DNA from: Trametopsis cervina
Taxonomy: Eukaryota > Basidiomycota > Agaricomycetes > Polyporales > Irpicaceae
DNA: 64,000 nt
NCBI GenBank assembly: GCA_022385755.1
Contig: MU278359.1
Location: 749,859-813,858, forward strand
Reading direction: 5' to 3'
Notes under the pieces: generated by a model
The model's input: the letters and a program-made list of their open reading frames with translations, nothing else
What the model was told of the DNA's origin: nothing
Database searches by the model: none
Made by a program: the position numbers and the translations under genes
Shown here: in pieces, positions 54,750-64,000 of the stretch
How the letters are laid out: each line of letters begins with the position of its first letter
How positions within the stretch are numbered: the stretch's first letter is position 1

Positions 54750-54819
54750 TCAACTTCGACTGTTGGCCTGGAGGTGCTGGCCTTATTATGCTGGCCTTCC
54801 ACTCTCGAGATGCTCGTTC

Positions 54820-54827
54820 TTTATATA
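54820..54827 (-). promoter_or_regulatory. TATA box of GMC copy 1
   Basis: TATATAAA lies 112 bases upstream of the ATG at 54707, a spacing shared by the three GMC copies. Confidence 0.55.
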
Positions 54828-54952
54828 GCCGGCTTCCCAACGGTGGCAATTTGCTTAACGGCGATGCGAACTAGACGGCAACCTTGGCATGCGTGCCGCT
54901 AACCATCCTCGATGCAAACGGACAGGCGTGATAGATTGCAACACTGCGGCTC

Positions 54953-54974
54953 GCAGTCAGGGCGCCGTATCAAA
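54953..54974. promoter_or_regulatory. conserved upstream element of GMC copy 1
   Basis: A 22-bp block starting GCAGTCAGGG and ending GTATCAAA lies about 246 bp upstream of the ATG. It matches 19 of 22 bases with the block at 59327-59348 upstream of copy 2. Confidence 0.5.
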
Positions 54975-55049
54975 ACTCCAAATACGCTCCTTGTCCCCCT
55001 GAGGCTATGCGTAGCCCTTCAGCGCCATTCCCGGAGAGTCGACTAGGCC

Positions 55050-56421
55050 GTTATGCAGGAGAATGGTCTGGGATGTCCCTAGAATTATGCAATGCATCTA
55101 CCCGGGACGTGATGAAGCCTTGCTACTTCCATCGCGATCATTTCTCTGTACGGAACAGAGGTATTTGGTCATTGTCCGCAGAGTTTCAAAATCGATGCCT
55201 AGCCTCGTGCGTAGACAATACTGCGCATAGAGCCCGAGAGCGTGCTTGCCATGGATCGCCTCCTCGAGAATGTCTATTGCCTTTATCATGGGCAGAGAGT
55301 GGACCAGCCCCAACACGAATTCCTCCCATCTTCTTGATACATCGCTTCCGCGAGGTAGAGTAGTCACCGGTATCATCTTCGTGAGAGAACTGTGAGAAGA
55401 ACATTGTATCGAGTCTGTTCGATGCCGCTCTTTGCTTGGTATCAATGAGCACGGCTATCAGTCAACCAGAGTAGCTCCCATTGATGCGATCCAGTGACGA
55501 GGCACAACCAGCTCCGTTCTCCGGTTTTTGATCCATAAAGGCCATTTGATTCAGCGTAAGTTACAGGCAGTACGCCCCGACGTCTTCGTTGACATGACCA
55601 AAGATTTGTGGCGGTCTTCATGGCGGTGGTGTAACTCATAGCATCTGGAATTATGAAATCCCCTAAGGCCAGAACATTGAGAACAGTAAGCTGGGCTCCA
55701 TTCTTCCGTGAAAATACGGCGTAAAGGATAACTGACAAAGTGTCTCATGAGGGATCATGACAGACCCTGCATTGAGATTAGACGGACCTCGTCAATCTCA
55801 CTAATATTGCTCCGTCTACCAGGGCCATTTGTTCACTGAGAATACCACCGATGACAGAGCTTCCGACAAGGAGCGGCTGCGTTCCGAAAACCCCGAAGTC
55901 CCGGAGTAGACCTGCCTTCATCTGCTTACTATCATGGATCTGTTCGTGTAGGGTCCATCATACCGGTCAGCATCATAGATTTCGCAGTAGCTCAGTGATA
56001 ACTCACCTGCAGCAGCAAGTACATAACGTTCACGCTCTATACTCCCTGAGGATGAACGACTGGCGAGAGTGGGCACAACGCTCGAATGGGAGAGGCAGAA
56101 TCGCTTTGAAGGGTGGGGGCACATCCACGACCCACCGTCGAAACGATGCAAGATCACAACGATGATGTGTACTGCACCCAAGAAAGTTCTTCATGATATG
56201 ACTAGCTAAGCCGTGAGAACTGTGCCGAATTGAACAAGGAGGCACAATACAGACCCATCTTTGGCATCAAAGCCTCCGAGTCCACTCCTCAGGACGTGAG
56301 ACAGTCTGCGTCGCGGGCCCGGCACTGACAAACTAGCGTTCCCGGAAAAATCTCACCGCAGCAGGGGGAGTCTTAACGCAACAAGGACTGCGAAGTACAG
56401 TAGAGATTTAAGAACGCTCAT
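55050..56421 (-). other. possible unrecognised multi-exon gene or its remnant
   Basis: A TATA-like TTATAGA on the minus strand lies near 56530. About 110 bases downstream of it an ATG at 56421 starts a hydrophobic N-terminus (MSVLKSLLYFAVLVALRLPL). Further minus-strand blocks look coding and are flanked by plausible splice sites: about 56165-56000 (IIVVILHRFDGGSWM...), 55921-55790 (KAGLLRDFGVFGTQPLLVG) and 55420-55090 (DVSRRWEEFVLGLVHSLPMI, then a Leu-rich segment). I could not join all of them into one frame and recognise no family. It may be a decayed gene inserted between GMC copies 1 and 2. Confidence 0.3.
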
Positions 56422-56735
56422 CGTGGTTGTAAGGGAAGATGCAGACACTGGGCACTACGACAACTGTATTACGCGTGTCTACATGGCGTAGACGCTCAGT
56501 CAGTCAAGCACCCGCAGACTTCGTCGCGTCTATAAGAGAGCAACCTATGCGATGCTATACAGCGACACAGTACCTGATGAAAGAGATGCACAATCAGTAA
56601 GACGACAAAACGATACGAGACCCCGTCTTTGCCGTCCTATCTCAGCTAAACGACAGACCAACCACCAGCTCTTGACGCTGTTAGTAGTATGAAGATAGAA
56701 CATCTCCAGAACCGAACACCACGTCGGCTATTCAA

Positions 56736-59071
<2,336 letters not shown>

Positions 59072-59175
59072 AATGAGTAGAACGGGATGGAGGGCAGAAA
59101 CAACAGGGAAGATGTGCACAGTACTTATTGGCTTCGAGTACTCACGTCCGTTGCGTGAAGGAAATGCGCTGACTG

Positions 59176-59182
59176 TTTTATA
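59176..59182 (-). promoter_or_regulatory. TATA box of GMC copy 2
   Basis: TATAAAA lies 105 bases upstream of the ATG at 59071. Confidence 0.55.
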
Positions 59183-59326
59183 TGCCTTTCAAGATCACCC
59201 ACCAAATGCGTTGATAAGTTACGCAAATGTATCATGTGTGTGAGCGAATCAGCAACTTTGACCGGGGTCCGCTGGGTATGCTCCACGTAGACATGAAATG
59301 CATAGTGGGTGTCAGCCTCGTGGGTT

Positions 59327-59348
59327 GCAGTCAAGGTGCCATATCAAA
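59327..59348. promoter_or_regulatory. conserved upstream element of GMC copy 2
   Basis: A 22-bp block (GCAGTCAAGG ... ATATCAAA) lies about 256 bp upstream of the ATG. It has the same sequence class and position as the block upstream of copy 1. Confidence 0.5.
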
Positions 59349-61324
59349 GCCAAGCCTTCCGAGATGTATTGAGCTTCTGCGAGCGGCATTGGCGACGTGG
59401 GAAGAGGCGAGATAGGGCAGGGCATTGCTTGCGATATTGAGCACTAGCTCTATGTCGCCAACAATGCACTCTCCGACCACAATTCGCCCGAGCATACGCA
59501 GGATATCCGTATAGTTGGTGTCGCGGTCAGAGTGGACATTCTTCCCGCTGGGTCACAAGGGCATGTCATATTACGCAATAGCGGCAATCTTCACAAGGTG
59601 TAGCGCCTTGCGAGGTGTTGAAAGGCAACGTTGGTAATGGCCGAGGTGAAGAGTAAATAGTGACCACCTTCACCGACAATTTTCTGACTTAAGCGAAAGC
59701 GATGAGATTGCATCCTATGAAGTAACATACTGACGGTCAAGGGAAACCGAAATACTTGGTCTCCAGTTCAGCTCATGAGATTCTGACAAATAAACGTCGT
59801 CAGTGACTCGTTCTTCGGAGGCGAGATCAATCACTTTCCCGTCCGAACCTATTCGCTCCATTTCGTGCCAGACCCATGAGTGCGGCTGACCAAGCAAGAG
59901 CGGCGATGAGCAGTACTCCTTTCACGCCGCTCCCTGTCGTCTCGAAGCTAAACCCGTTGATATATCCGTCGGCTCCAATATGAAACCATTCCATGGCTGC
60001 GGCGTATTCATATTTTGTTGGATTCGTGAAGAATGTTGATTTTGTAATGAGTTCTAGATGCACTGTAGCCCCGAACTTCCGGACTACTAGGTCCCCGCCG
60101 GTACAGCTAGGCTAACTTGCTCTGTAATGACAGGACCGAACAACATCTGAAACTTGCTGACAACGGTCATATATTTGTTTTACGTTGAAATTAACTGGCG
60201 CATACCAGCTCCATCGGCAGACTGTCCAGCTCTCTTCACGAGTTCGTATCCCGCCAGTCAGCGCCACACGGCAGATGACTCTTGAGTTATCGACACCTTG
60301 CGTAATCGACGCGCTCTTGCATCGTGATCTTTCTGGAACAAGGCGGGCATCCTCCGTCGCGCGTTTAGTCTCATTCGTCTATTTGTCACCCTTGACCTCG
60401 ATAAGTGTGAGCTGCACCATATACGTGTTCAGGAGATGCCGAAGGGAGATTCCAGCTGAGAGTTGGCAAAGGGGGCAGAAGGCCTGCTGTTGAACCTGGG
60501 TGGTGATTTTCTTCATCGAGAGTCGAATGTGAAGCCCTTACAAGCATGCAGCTTCTTTGTGTCACCAGATATCGAGAGGTTGGATATACGCCAAAGGAAC
60601 CGGTAAACACGACCTCCGAGTACACAGAGAGGGGCATGCAAGTGATAGCCCACGCCCAAAACGCGCCTGTATCGAGAGAAGTAGGTTCGGAAGAATGGTC
60701 AGACCGCCAAACATAGTGCAACCACCGGTGAGTATCAGCTTACAGTCCCGGATGGAAGGTCGGTTTCGATGCTGTGAAGCGGGTGCTGTTGGTGATATAG
60801 TTCTTGAAGGCAGAGCACCGGCTGACCATATTCATCTCTGCAAAGCGGAATTCATTTAAGTAGATCTGTTTGCAAGGAGTCCATGACGGTGGATGGCAAA
60901 GTGCGATACTTATAGACGCGCGGTTACGGCTTTAGCGGCATTCCAGCGCAGAAGTTTGACCATGGGTCCCGATATTCCATTTGCAGTCGTGCTGCAATGA
61001 ATGGTTTCCATACATCCAATGTACAGTAGTTGTCTAAGGAGGGGTGCTGACGGGAGCCAGGGAGGCTGTCTTTTTTGTTGGCTGAAGTCAGCAGAAACAT
61101 AACAATCTAGAATTGTCCTGTGCTAGTAATACAATACGTAGAGATACTCGAGGCTTAGACGGAACGGCATGAGAGGTCATAATCCAAAACATCCACCGGA
61201 ACGCTCCGAAATAGTACAAGGCCGCAGCCACGCAACAGCTTGCTTCCAGCTGACAGTCTGGGTTGCCGTGTCACGTCCTATTTTGTTCAGACTCTCTTGC
61301 CCACAAACTCCCTCAATTTCCCGG
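59349..61324. other. 2 kb spacer between GMC copies 2 and 3
   Basis: No complete gene is supported. A minus-strand ORF at 59827-60063 encodes EWFHIGADGYINGFSFE followed by a hydrophobic helix (GVLLIAALAWSAALMGLAR). This order resembles the C-terminal end of the F-box paralogs further left. Another minus-strand ORF at 60386-60721 has no motif. A TATA-like TATAAGTA lies near 60910. It may be a decayed gene. Confidence 0.4.

Positions 61325-64000
<2,676 letters not shown>

Overview
The window reads as nuclear DNA of an Agaricomycete-type basidiomycete. Genes are dense and split by many short introns of about 45-85 nt, mostly GT-AG with two GC-AG cases. The gene set is typical of a filamentous mushroom-forming or wood-decay fungus: F-box/LRR paralogs, a cluster of AA3_2 GMC oxidoreductases, a DASH-complex subunit and a basidiomycete-style Yak1 kinase. 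No bacterial-type operons, CRISPR arrays, tRNAs or rRNAs were seen. Gene models were built by hand by joining reading frames at splice sites and checking phase. No database search was possible.

Left third (1-26 kb). The minus-strand start of a gene that may be a CSL/RBP-J-type DNA-binding factor runs off the left edge. A 4.8 kb stretch without a confident gene follows, then a hypothetical four-exon gene (5827-7470) and another 3.1 kb gene-poor stretch. Next is a compact housekeeping block: a PHOSPHO-type HAD phosphatase divergent from TFIIH subunit TFB1, TFB1 convergent with the Golgi coiled-coil protein CASP/Coy1, then the DYRK kinase YAK1, a PAC4-type proteasome assembly chaperone, an unknown coiled-coil gene and mitochondrial ribosomal protein uS9m.

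Middle (26-44.5 kb). BRE1 (H2B ubiquitin ligase with a C-terminal RING) is followed by two tandem acid-sphingomyelinase-like genes with saposin-B-like N-termini. DUO1 (DASH complex) and mitochondrial tyrosyl-tRNA synthetase MSY1 are divergent across 195 bp. A small BRI3-like membrane protein gene and arginine methyltransferase HMT1 follow.

Right third (44.5-64 kb). This part is accessory in character. Two F-box paralogs with C-terminal hydrophobic segments flank an unrecognised membrane protein with a threefold internal repeat. Three tandem, apparently intact, secreted aryl-alcohol-oxidase-like GMC oxidoreductases (AA3_2) follow, all on the minus strand, with matching TATA positions and a shared upstream element in at least two. 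The spacers between them hold degenerate or unrecognised coding-like blocks.

The genes do not form one pathway. Most are conserved single-copy housekeeping genes. The tandem duplications (ASMase-like, F-box, GMC) are the adaptive-looking part, and the GMC trio would supply extracellular H2O2 or quinone-recycling activity for lignocellulose attack.
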